This document shows, piece after piece, positions 1 to 5,701 of a stretch of DNA of 5,701 nucleotides (the first letter of the stretch is position 1; every line of letters starts with the position of its first letter). The DNA is from Deltaproteobacteria bacterium (GTDB lineage: Bacteria > Desulfobacterota > JAFDIG01). The stretch is from assembly GCA_019308145.1 (NCBI GenBank), contig JAFDIG010000149.1:1-5701 (forward strand). Direction: 5' to 3'. Under the pieces are notes generated by a model, which saw nothing but the letters and a program-made list of their open reading frames with translations, searched no databases and had not been told where the DNA came from. The position numbers and the translations under genes are program-made.

Positions 1-1859
1 TTTGCAACCTCTAATGTTGCAGGATTTATGATTGTACCTTCAAAGATATTGTTTTCAACCTTTGAATCCCATAAAGCGACCATGGTTTTAGAATCAAATG
101 TATATATTAGAATCGTCCCTCCATTTTTATATCTTTGAACATATACATTCAGATCAATAGAAGAATCAGCTCCCTTATATACCCCATCTTTATTAGATAT
201 GTTTACAGGTTCAAGTTTATTTATCTGATAAACATGAGCTTTAGCAGAACCCTCTCTGAAGATGGTAAATGTTTTATTAATAAAATCAAACTGCACCTCT
301 TCTTTTAATTCTGGATGTACAGGCTTTCCATAAAAGATCGGACCTGAAAAATTGATCTGAAAAAATGGATAGAAATTTTCAACATCATAAGTGTAAAGAA
401 GCATCATACTTCCGCTATTGTATCTCTGTATAAATACATATAGATTTTCGCCTGAATTTTTTATATTTTTAGCCGTTGCTTTAGTTGTACCTAAATATAG
501 GCCCTCTGCATCATAAGGGGTGCTTATATATTGCTCTGGATATTCATATGCACCCATATCAACAACACCATTTCCATCACCATCGCCATCTTGAACCCTT
601 GGGGTTCCATCTTTATCTAATGCTGGAATTTCTGGAGCATTGTTATCCCCTTTATCTATTACAGGGGAATTCTCTTTTAGATGAAGGTCAAAAGGTGGTA
701 AAGCAAAGAGAGGATCAACATTTAAGTTGTTTCCTTGATTTAGGATAATCCCAACAGATGAAAAAATACCTGTAAAATCATTATTAAAAAGGTTTACAGT
801 AGGAAATGCAGGAAGCAGGCTATGTTTTCCCATTGTTGATTTTCCATATCCAGGGAAATAAATATATATATCACTCCCAATCTCTGCTTCATTTCCCCAT
901 ATGATATTATTGTATATGTGTGTGGTATCTATCGAATAGCCTGGCTCAAAATATACACCACCACCCTTGCCTGCGGTATTAAGTGTTAAGCTGTTATTGG
1001 TAAAGATTATATCGTCATAGGTAACTTTAACATAAACCCCTCCACCATTACCTATACTATCCGTTTGCTTTTTAACCATCGGGCTCAATTTTTCAGTAAG
1101 ATAAGACCATGCAGAGTTACCTGTAAAAGTGTTATTGACAAATATTATATTGCCATTCCATACAACTTGGGCATAAGCCCCTCCACCATTACCAGATCCA
1201 ACAAAAGTTTTATAATTAGCTTTAACATAATAAAAATAAGGCCTGGCACTATTGTCTATAAAAGAATTGTTTTTAAATATTATATTGCCATTATTCACAT
1301 AAGCATAAGCCCCTCCGCCATAATGATCAGCATGGTTGTTTTTAAATTCACAATTTTCTATAACTATATTCCCTGTGCCTTCAGAATTATAATTATATAC
1401 ATATAACCCTCCGCCGTAATATCCATTTCCATGTTTTATTATATTTTCATCAGAGCTATCCTCTGCTTCTGATTCTTTATCTGAAGTAGATGGTGTAAAT
1501 CCTGAAAAACCATTCTGTATAGTAACACCCTTTATGGAAATATTACTTCCCCACGTTATGTTGGAGTTGTAAATGTCAAGAACTCTTCCATTGCCACCTC
1601 CATCCAGTATGGTTTTATCTGCACCTGCTCCTATAATGGTGAGTGAACCTTCACTACTTCCAGGCAAATAGGTAAAATTCCCATAATATGTCCCTGCTGC
1701 TATATTTATGGTATCATCCTCATTGTTGTTCGCAGCAAAAGTAAGAGCGGCCTGTAAATCCATATCTGCTGGTACATTAATAGTTGCAGCTTTTAGCAAT
1801 CCTTGAAAAGCAAAAGATAATATAGTAAAAATAAAAATAATGAATATAATCTTCTTCAT
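1..1859 (-). CDS. Secreted parallel beta-helix protein with choice-of-anchor Q-type domain (3' end outside window)
   Basis: I translated this frame by hand: 619 codons without a stop, running off the left edge. The ATG at 1859-1857 follows a strong G-rich ribosome binding site; the other nearby ATG (1878-1876) is out of frame. Residues 1-25 form a signal peptide (MKK, hydrophobic core, LLKAA). Residues 26-120 start the helix (INVPADMDLQAAL, then IIGAGADKTILDGGG), the usual opening of bacterial right-handed beta-helix proteins. Five coils beginning GGG[LAV]Y follow at about 149-323, then an anchor-Q-like end cap at 382-440, then a duplicated domain at 453-619. Proteins of this class are exported and often surface-bound, with variable C-terminal anchors; here the anchor, if any, is beyond the window. 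No lyase or hydrolase catalytic motif is recognisable, so a structural, adhesive or glycan-binding role is inference. It is transcribed divergently from the ABC genes; a functional link is not shown. Confidence 0.93.
   Translation of the reverse strand, partial: MKKIIFIIFIFTILSFAFQGLLKAATINVPADMDLQAALTFAANNNEDDTINIAAGTYYGNFTYLPGSSEGSLTIIGAGADKTILDGGGNGRVLDIYNSNITWGSNISIKGVTIQNGFSGFTPSTSDKESEAEDSSDENIIKHGNGYYGGGLYVYNYNSEGTGNIVIENCEFKNNHADHYGGGAYAYVNNGNIIFKNNSFIDNSARPYFYYVKANYKTFVGSGNGGGAYAQVVWNGNIIFVNNTFTGNSAWSYLTEKLSPMVKKQTDSIGNGGGVYVKVTYDDIIFTNNSLTLNTAGKGGGVYFEPGYSIDTTHIYNNIIWGNEAEIGSDIYIYFPGYGKSTMGKHSLLPAFPTVNLFNNDFTGIFSSVGIILNQGNNLNVDPLFALPPFDLHLKENSPVIDKGDNNAPEIPALDKDGTPRVQDGDGDGNGVVDMGAYEYPEQYISTPYDAEGLYLGTTKATAKNIKNSGENLYVFIQRYNSGSMMLLYTYDVENFYPFFQINFSGPIFYGKPVHPELKEEVQFDFINKTFTIFREGSAKAHVYQINKLEPVNISNKDGVYKGADSSIDLNVYVQRYKNGGTILIYTFDSKTMVALWDSKVENNIFEGTIINPATLEVA
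3..503 (-). repeat. Tandem duplicated C-terminal domain, unrecognised family
   Basis: Two copies begin at residue 453 (GLYLG) and 559 (GVYKG). LYVFIQRYNSGSMMLLYTYD at 473-492 aligns without gaps to LNVYVQRYKNGGTILIYTFD at 570-589, and FYGKPVHP at 509 to FEGTIINP at 606, both with a 97-residue offset; the first copy has about nine extra residues after GLYLG. Copy 2 is cut by the window edge. The alternating hydrophobic pattern suggests beta-sandwich folds. I do not recognise the family. Confidence 0.72.
540..716 (-). other. Choice-of-anchor Q-like end cap with DGDGDGNG motif
   Basis: Residues 382-440 show DPLF, then DLHLKENSPVIDKGD, LDKDGTPR and finally DGDGDGNGVVDMGAYEY. This order (DPLF, HL-x(3)-SP-x-ID-x-G, D-x-DG-x-PR, D-x-GAYE) is the hallmark I know for the choice-of-anchor Q family of extracellular beta-helix proteins. 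The Asp/Gly run at 424-434 resembles calcium-binding loops; calcium binding is inferred, not shown. Confidence 0.8.
891..1415 (-). repeat. Five glycine-rich beta-helix coil modules
   Basis: Modules start with GGG[LAV]Y at residues 149, 181, 225, 272 and 299. The middle three continue with a NIIF/DIIF-x-NN-[ST]-[FL] strand and end in N-[ST]-A; the first has a looser NIVIENCEF version and the last runs into HIYNNIIWGNEA. Loops between modules vary: short at HADHY and TAGK, about 20 residues after SARPYF and after SAWSYL. The likeness survives in DNA: 1140-1157 and 1275-1292 are identical over 18 bp, and 1031-1052 matches 1172-1193 with one mismatch. This indicates internal duplication of coils with later loop insertions. 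Confidence 0.85.
1785..1859 (-). other. Sec-type signal peptide of the beta-helix protein
   Basis: Residues 1-25: a two-lysine n-region (MKK), about 16 hydrophobic residues rich in Ile and Phe, then LLKAA before TINVP. Cleavage after Ala24 or Ala25 is plausible by the small-residue (-3,-1) rule. There is no lipobox cysteine, so it is not a lipoprotein. Confidence 0.85.
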
Positions 1860-1861
1860 TG

Positions 1862-1872
1862 CCCCCTCCCCC
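1862..1872 (-). promoter_or_regulatory. Strong G-rich ribosome binding site of the beta-helix gene
   Basis: Read on the minus strand this is GGGGGAGGGGG, with a GGAGG core ending 5 nt before the ATG at 1859. It fixes the start codon and predicts efficient initiation, in contrast to the divergent gene. Confidence 0.85.
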
Positions 1873-1915
1873 TTTCATGGTTAAAGCAAAATAATATTTT
1901 TCCCAATTTTAATAG

Positions 1916-1944
1916 AGAGTATTACACTTTTTTAAAAAAGTCAA
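1916..1944 (-). promoter_or_regulatory. Candidate promoter of the beta-helix gene
   Basis: On the minus strand TTGACT (1944-1939) is followed after 17 bp by TACTCT (1921-1916). The -35 is near consensus; the -10 is weak (3 of 6), and AATACT preceded by TGT is an alternative with a shorter spacer. This would give a leader of roughly 50 nt. Confidence 0.4.
1926..1941. promoter_or_regulatory. 16-bp perfect palindrome ACTTTTTTAAAAAAGT
   Basis: An uninterrupted perfect palindrome (six T then six A, flanked by AC and GT) lying between the proposed -35 and -10 of the minus-strand gene and touching its -35. It could be an operator, or simply a bent A-tract. Composition alone makes such a run fairly likely in AT-rich DNA. 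Confidence 0.35.
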
Positions 1945-1972
1945 TGAATATTTTCCTCTTACTCCCTTAACA

Positions 1973-2001
1973 TTGACACAAATTATCAGCTTTGATAATC
2001 T
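1973..2001 (+). promoter_or_regulatory. Candidate promoter of the ABC transporter operon
   Basis: A perfect TTGACA at 1973-1978 is followed, 17 bp later, by TAATCT (1996-2001) preceded by TG at 1993-1994, an extended -10 arrangement. GATAAT at 1994-1999 is an alternative -10 with a 15-bp spacer. Transcription would start near 2008, giving a leader of only about 20 nt. Confidence 0.55.
1982..1999. promoter_or_regulatory. Inverted repeat overlapping the ABC promoter, possible operator
   Basis: ATTATCA (1982-1988) and TGATAAT (1993-1999) are perfect 7-bp inverted arms separated by GCTT. The element fills the -35/-10 spacer and overlaps the -10, where a repressor would block polymerase. Drug-exporter operons are often controlled this way, but no regulator gene is in the window, so the role is inferred. 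Confidence 0.45.
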
Positions 2002-2028
2002 AATTTAAATTAATAAAATTATAAAAAA

Positions 2029-3786
2029 ATGAAAAATCTTTTATCTTTATGGCCATATTTTCGTAAAAATCATTACAAGATACTATTTATGACAATTGCA
2101 GGATTATTCTGTCTTCTGATTGTAGATGGTTTGCAACTCATAATTCCTCTTATAATTAAAACGGCTGTTGATGAGATGACACAGCTAAGTGCTACTTTTA
2201 GTTCTCTTTTAAGATTTGGCTTAACCATTGTCGGGATAGGATTTTTGATCGCCATCTTTAGATTTGGATGGCGATTATTTCTTATAGGTGGTTCATACAG
2301 GATAGAAGAAGCTTTACGAGATCATCTTTTTTCCCATCTTATTCATCTTGGGCCTAATTTTTATCAAAGGATAAAAGTAGGGGATATTATGGCAAGGGCT
2401 GTAAATGATATAGGATCAGTAAGGCTTGCCACATCCTTGGGGCTTATTGCTTTGGCTGACTCTATTGTCATGGGCACAGCAACCATATTTCTATTATTTC
2501 ATATAGATAAAAGGCTTGCAATCATTTCGCTTTTGCCTTTTTCTTTTCTTTTATTATTCACTAATCAGTTTAGTAAGGCTATACACAAAAAATTTAGGGA
2601 GGTACAGGAGACATTCTCCATCCTTTCTGAAAGGGTAAGAGAAAGTTTTGCTGGTATCCGCGTTGTTAAAAGCTTCATAATAGAAAAGGAGAGAAAGAAA
2701 AAGACAGAGAAAATAAGCATAAATTATATGAAACAAAATATAAAACTCATGCAACTTTGGGGACTTTTTTTCCCTCTTACCATGTTTTTTACAAACCTTG
2801 GTCTTGGCATTGTTCTCCTTTGGGGTGGGAAAAGCACCATCTTAGGAGAGATTACTGCTGGCGATTTTGTTGCTTTTATGAATTATCTTATAATGCTTAC
2901 CTGGCCTATGTTAGCCATAGGATGGGTTATAAACCTCCTTCAGAGAGGCGCTGCATCAATAAGAAGGATAAACCAAATCCTTAAAGAACCACCCGAAATA
3001 GTAGATTATCCTAAAATCAAAAAGATAGAAAAGATAAAAGGAAAAGTTGAGATAAAAGATCTAAATTTTTCATATCAAAAAGATGGTCCTTTGGTATTAA
3101 AAAATATCTCTATCTCTATAAATTTAGGAAGCTTAATAGGTATTACAGGAAAAATAGGAAGTGGGAAAACAACTCTCTGCCATTTAATTCCAAGATGGTT
3201 TGAACCTCCTTATAATGCAATTTTTATTGATGATACTGAAATCCATTATATCCCACTTAGGGTTTTAAGGTCTCATATAGGTTATGTTCCGCAGGAGATA
3301 TTTCTTTTCTCTGAAACCATAAGGGAAAATATTAAATTTGGAAAACCTTCTGCGTCTGATGAGGAGATGATAATCGCTTCTAAAATCAGTTCCATATATG
3401 ATGAGATAAAAGAATTTCCAGATGGCTTTGATACCCTTGTTGGAGAAAAAGGTGTAACCCTTTCAACAGGACAAAGGCAAAGAATTGCTATTGCAAGGGC
3501 TATTTTGCTTAATCCAACTATATTGATTCTTGATGACGCTCTATCATCTGTTGATATTAAAACCGAAAAGAAAATCATATCAGAACTGATAAAAATACGT
3601 AGAGGCAAAACAACAACCATTATAGTCTCGTATAGAATAAGCTCTATAATGGATGCAGATTGTATATATGTAATGGATGAGGGGAAAATCATTGAAGAAG
3701 GTAAACATGACAAGCTTATACAAAATGATGGTCTTTACAAACGGCTTTTCATTACACAAGAGTTAGAAAAGGATGTAATGATATAA
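2029..3786 (+). CDS. ABC exporter half-transporter, MdlA/YheI (BmrC)-type, with degenerate ATP site
   Basis: Complete 585-aa half-transporter: a six-helix exporter domain at about 18-305 (helices near 18-44, 61-88, 134-158, 162-180, 243-267, 278-304) followed by a nucleotide-binding domain. Motifs seen: A-loop Tyr349, Walker A GKIGSGKT 374-381, Q-loop Gln422, signature LSTGQ 478-482, Walker B ILILDD 498-503, D-loop SSVD 506-509. Asp503 sits where the catalytic Glu normally is, and Tyr535 (VSYRISS) replaces the H-loop His. MdlA/YheI subunits also carry ILILDDALS, and the TM6 region (MLTWPMLAIGW) resembles MdlA as I remember it. It should pair with the next gene as a heterodimeric inner-membrane exporter; the substrate is unknown. 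The start is the only one available: an in-frame stop lies at 2014-2016 and the next Met (21) would cut into TM1. There is no Shine-Dalgarno sequence. Confidence 0.95.
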   Translation: MKNLLSLWPYFRKNHYKILFMTIAGLFCLLIVDGLQLIIPLIIKTAVDEMTQLSATFSSLLRFGLTIVGIGFLIAIFRFGWRLFLIGGSYRIEEALRDHLFSHLIHLGPNFYQRIKVGDIMARAVNDIGSVRLATSLGLIALADSIVMGTATIFLLFHIDKRLAIISLLPFSFLLLFTNQFSKAIHKKFREVQETFSILSERVRESFAGIRVVKSFIIEKERKKKTEKISINYMKQNIKLMQLWGLFFPLTMFFTNLGLGIVLLWGGKSTILGEITAGDFVAFMNYLIMLTWPMLAIGWVINLLQRGAASIRRINQILKEPPEIVDYPKIKKIEKIKGKVEIKDLNFSYQKDGPLVLKNISISINLGSLIGITGKIGSGKTTLCHLIPRWFEPPYNAIFIDDTEIHYIPLRVLRSHIGYVPQEIFLFSETIRENIKFGKPSASDEEMIIASKISSIYDEIKEFPDGFDTLVGEKGVTLSTGQRQRIAIARAILLNPTILILDDALSSVDIKTEKKIISELIKIRRGKTTTIIVSYRISSIMDADCIYVMDEGKIIEEGKHDKLIQNDGLYKRLFITQELEKDVMI

Positions 3787-3787
3787 T

Positions 3788-5701
3788 ATGTATAAAGATT
3801 TTGGATATATAGAAGAAGGTAATCTTGGAAAACCTTATAATCTAAAGCTATTAAAGCGACTTTTCCCATTTGTTAGACCTTATATAAAATGGGGTATACT
3901 CTCAGTTGCTTTGATCCTTCTAATAACCGCTGTAACATTGCTTCTTCCATATTTAACAAAAATTGCAATAGATCGTTATATTGTAGTATCAGCAAGAAAG
4001 ATAAATATTAACTCTATTCCTGATAGTTTAAAACCTTTTGTGATGTTTGATAATAAAGGAAATGCATTTATTCTTTCATCACACCTAAAAAGGATCAACC
4101 CAAAGATTGTTTTTAAGCTTGAACAAAAAGGAGAGTTAACAAAAATAAGATATTATCCTGGTACTTTTTTTAAAAATGAGACAAAAGTTGTTATAAAAAA
4201 ATATCCTTCTTTATTTTCTATTTCAAAAAAACATTTTTTTATCTCATATAAAGATTTAAAAAGCCTTCCTTCAAAAGATATTCTGCTTTTAAGGAAAGCG
4301 GATATCGTTGGACTTTTCAAGATTGGAGGAATATTCCTTATCTCTTTAATAATTGGAATGGTAGCCACTTACTGGCAGATACATTTTATGGAGTTAACAG
4401 GCCAGAATATCATGCATGATATAAGGATGAAACTTTTTTCTCATCTTGTAACCCGTTCTATCTCCTTTTTTGATAAAAATCCAATAGGTAGGTTAGTAAC
4501 AAGGGTTACCAATGATATTGAGAATCTTCATGAAATGTTCACTGCAATACTTATAAACCTCTTTAAAGATATATTTTTGCTTTTAGGGATACTTCTTCTT
4601 CTGATTAACATCCATTTCAAAATGGCCATTATCTGTTTAACCCTTGTTCCTATCGTGTTTATTGTTGCTTTGATCTTTTCACATATGGCACGTGATGCAT
4701 TTCGTATTACAAGAGAAAAGATTGCGCAAATCAACGCAACAATTCAAGAGAGTATCGCAGGCATAAGGTTGATACAGATATTTTTGAGAGAAAGAGAGAA
4801 TATAAAAAGGTTTTATAAGCTTAATCATGAAAATTTCCTTGCCAACCTGAGGCAAGTAAAAATCTTTGCATTTTTTGTTCCTATTATTGAACTTCTATTA
4901 ACTTTTAGCATTGCTTTGATCATATGGTATGGAGGAAAAAGTGTAGTCCAAGAAGAGATGAGTTTAGGGACACTCGTTGCTTTTATCTCTTATATGAGAA
5001 TGTTCTTTAAGCCAATTCAGGATATATCTGAAAAATATAATATTATGCAGTCGGCTATGGCATCAGTTGAAAGGATCTTTAAGCTTTTAGATGAAAAGGA
5101 TATGATACCATCTCCTTCTAAAGGTTTTATAAAAAATAAACTAAAAGGTGAGATAGAGTTTAAGAATGTATATTTTGGATATAATAAAAATGAACCTGTT
5201 TTAAACGGAGTAACATTTAAGGTTTACCCAAAAGAGATGGTAGCCCTTTTTGGCCCAACTGGAGCAGGGAAAAGCTCTATAATTTCACTTCTATTTAGAT
5301 TTTATGATGTATGGGATGGGGAGGTTTTGATAGATGGTATTGATGTAAGAAAATGGGATCTAAAGGCATTAAGATCTCGTATTGCTTTAGTAATGCAAGA
5401 TCTTTTTCTATTTTCTGGCAACCTTAAAGAGAATCTTCTTTTAGGTAAAAATGTTCCAGAAAACAAAATAAAAGAGGCACTTTTTTTATCAAATGCCAAT
5501 AGGTTTATAGATAAGCTGCCATCACGTTGTGAAGAGAAAATAGGAGAAGGTGGGCAATCCCTTTCTTATGGAGAGCGTCAACTAATCGCGCTTGCAAGAG
5601 CATTAATCCATAACCCTGATATATTAATTCTTGATGAAGCAACTTCTAACGTAGATCCTGAAACAGATTTTTTAATCCAAGATGGAATAAAAAAGTTAAA
5701 A
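3788..5701 (+). CDS. ABC exporter half-transporter, MdlB/YheH (BmrD)-type, with large TM1-TM2 insert (3' end outside window)
   Basis: Open for 638 codons to the window edge. The start ATG lies 1 bp after the previous stop, so translation is probably coupled; the only SD-like stretch (AAAAGGA, 3767-3773) is 14 nt away. TM1 is at about 36-62 and TM2 at about 172-196, with an extra ~110-residue segment between them. The remaining helices are near 252-274, 278-298, 359-381 and 394-412. The nucleotide-binding domain has A-loop Tyr465, Walker A GPTGAGKS 489-496, Q-loop Gln537, signature LSYGE 592-596, Walker B ILILDE 612-617 with catalytic Glu617, and D-loop SNVD 620-623. The signature departs from LSGGQ at two positions. 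The H-loop and perhaps 40-60 residues lie beyond the window. With the upstream subunit it forms the exporter; it supplies the active-site Walker motifs and the degenerate-site signature. Confidence 0.95.
   Translation, partial: MYKDFGYIEEGNLGKPYNLKLLKRLFPFVRPYIKWGILSVALILLITAVTLLLPYLTKIAIDRYIVVSARKININSIPDSLKPFVMFDNKGNAFILSSHLKRINPKIVFKLEQKGELTKIRYYPGTFFKNETKVVIKKYPSLFSISKKHFFISYKDLKSLPSKDILLLRKADIVGLFKIGGIFLISLIIGMVATYWQIHFMELTGQNIMHDIRMKLFSHLVTRSISFFDKNPIGRLVTRVTNDIENLHEMFTAILINLFKDIFLLLGILLLLINIHFKMAIICLTLVPIVFIVALIFSHMARDAFRITREKIAQINATIQESIAGIRLIQIFLRERENIKRFYKLNHENFLANLRQVKIFAFFVPIIELLLTFSIALIIWYGGKSVVQEEMSLGTLVAFISYMRMFFKPIQDISEKYNIMQSAMASVERIFKLLDEKDMIPSPSKGFIKNKLKGEIEFKNVYFGYNKNEPVLNGVTFKVYPKEMVALFGPTGAGKSSIISLLFRFYDVWDGEVLIDGIDVRKWDLKALRSRIALVMQDLFLFSGNLKENLLLGKNVPENKIKEALFLSNANRFIDKLPSRCEEKIGEGGQSLSYGERQLIALARALIHNPDILILDEATSNVDPETDFLIQDGIKKLK
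3974..4303 (+). other. Extracytoplasmic insert domain between TM1 and TM2 of the second ABC subunit
   Basis: Residues 63-172 of the second ABC protein, absent from its partner, whose TM1-TM2 loop is about 16 residues. The segment is Lys-rich and lacks a long hydrophobic stretch. It contains FDNKGNAFILSS, IVFKLEQKGELTKIRYY and KKHFFISYKDLKSLP, which suggests short beta strands. By exporter topology it faces outside the membrane. The B. subtilis YheH (BmrD) subunit has an extracellular domain at the same position, as I recall; sequence relatedness was not tested. Confidence 0.75.

Noticed and set aside
485..748. Plus-strand open frame of 87 codons rich in His and Leu
   Set aside because: It is antisense to the anchor-Q-like region. 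The His run is the complement of the Asp/Gly-rich DGDGDGNG coding stretch.
1065..1406. Plus-strand open frame of 113 codons with an internally repetitive Ile/Ser-rich product
   Set aside because: It is the antisense shadow of the beta-helix coils; its repetitiveness comes from the coil repeats on the other strand. It has no ribosome binding site or known domain.
891..1415. The regular DNA repeats read as a CRISPR or intergenic repeat array
   Set aside because: The repeats are in frame within one continuous coding sequence, with irregular spacing and codon-level divergence, so they are protein coil repeats.
1926..1941. The T6A6 palindrome read as a terminator hairpin
   Set aside because: The stem is almost all A-T, has no loop and no G-C core, and lies upstream of both genes rather than after one.
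3282..3713. Minus-strand open frame of 143 codons inside the first ABC gene
   Set aside because: It mirrors the well-conserved nucleotide-binding domain on the plus strand, has no ribosome binding site and shows no recognisable domain.
3780..3800. Possible fusion of the two ABC genes into one full transporter by frameshift
   Set aside because: The first gene ends in TAA and the second has its own ATG 1 bp later and its own complete N-terminal region before TM1. Two-gene heterodimers are the normal form of this family.

Overview
The window comes from an AT-rich bacterial genome. Arg is coded mostly by AGA/AGG and Ile often by ATA, a pattern common in low-GC anaerobes and many thermophiles, but I cannot name a lineage from the sequence. 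It holds three genes in a divergent layout, two of them cut by the window edges. I found no tRNA, rRNA, CRISPR array, insertion sequence or terminator.

Positions 1-1859 (minus strand) carry a long open frame that runs off the left edge with no stop. It encodes a secreted protein: signal peptide, a right-handed parallel beta-helix built from glycine-rich 'GGG-x-Y ... NIIF-x-NN' coils, a 'choice-of-anchor Q' type end cap (DPLF ... SPVID ... DMGAYEY), and then a tandem duplication of a beta-rich domain I do not recognise. Its C-terminus lies outside the window.

Positions 1860-2028 are a 169-bp divergent intergenic region. Each direction has a plausible sigma-70-like promoter, and each predicted -35/-10 spacer contains or overlaps a perfect inverted repeat. 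The minus-strand gene has a very strong G-rich ribosome binding site, whereas the plus-strand gene has none that I can see.

Positions 2029-5701 (plus strand) hold two ABC exporter half-transporters separated by 1 bp, so almost certainly co-transcribed and translationally coupled. The first (585 aa, complete) is of the MdlA/YheI(BmrC) type. The second (638 residues visible, C-terminus cut) is of the MdlB/YheH(BmrD) type and has an extra domain of about 110 residues between TM1 and TM2, predicted to lie outside the membrane. Their nucleotide-binding domains are degenerate in a complementary way. The first has Asp in place of the catalytic Glu and Tyr in place of the H-loop His; the second has the signature LSYGE in place of LSGGQ. 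Together they should form a heterodimer with one catalytically active and one degenerate ATP site. The cargo cannot be read from sequence; drugs, lipids or peptides are all possible.

Nothing here proves a new system. The points most worth a second look are the extracytoplasmic insert of the second transporter, the heavily altered ATP site, the unrecognised duplicated domain of the secreted protein, and the paired palindromes in the shared promoter region.
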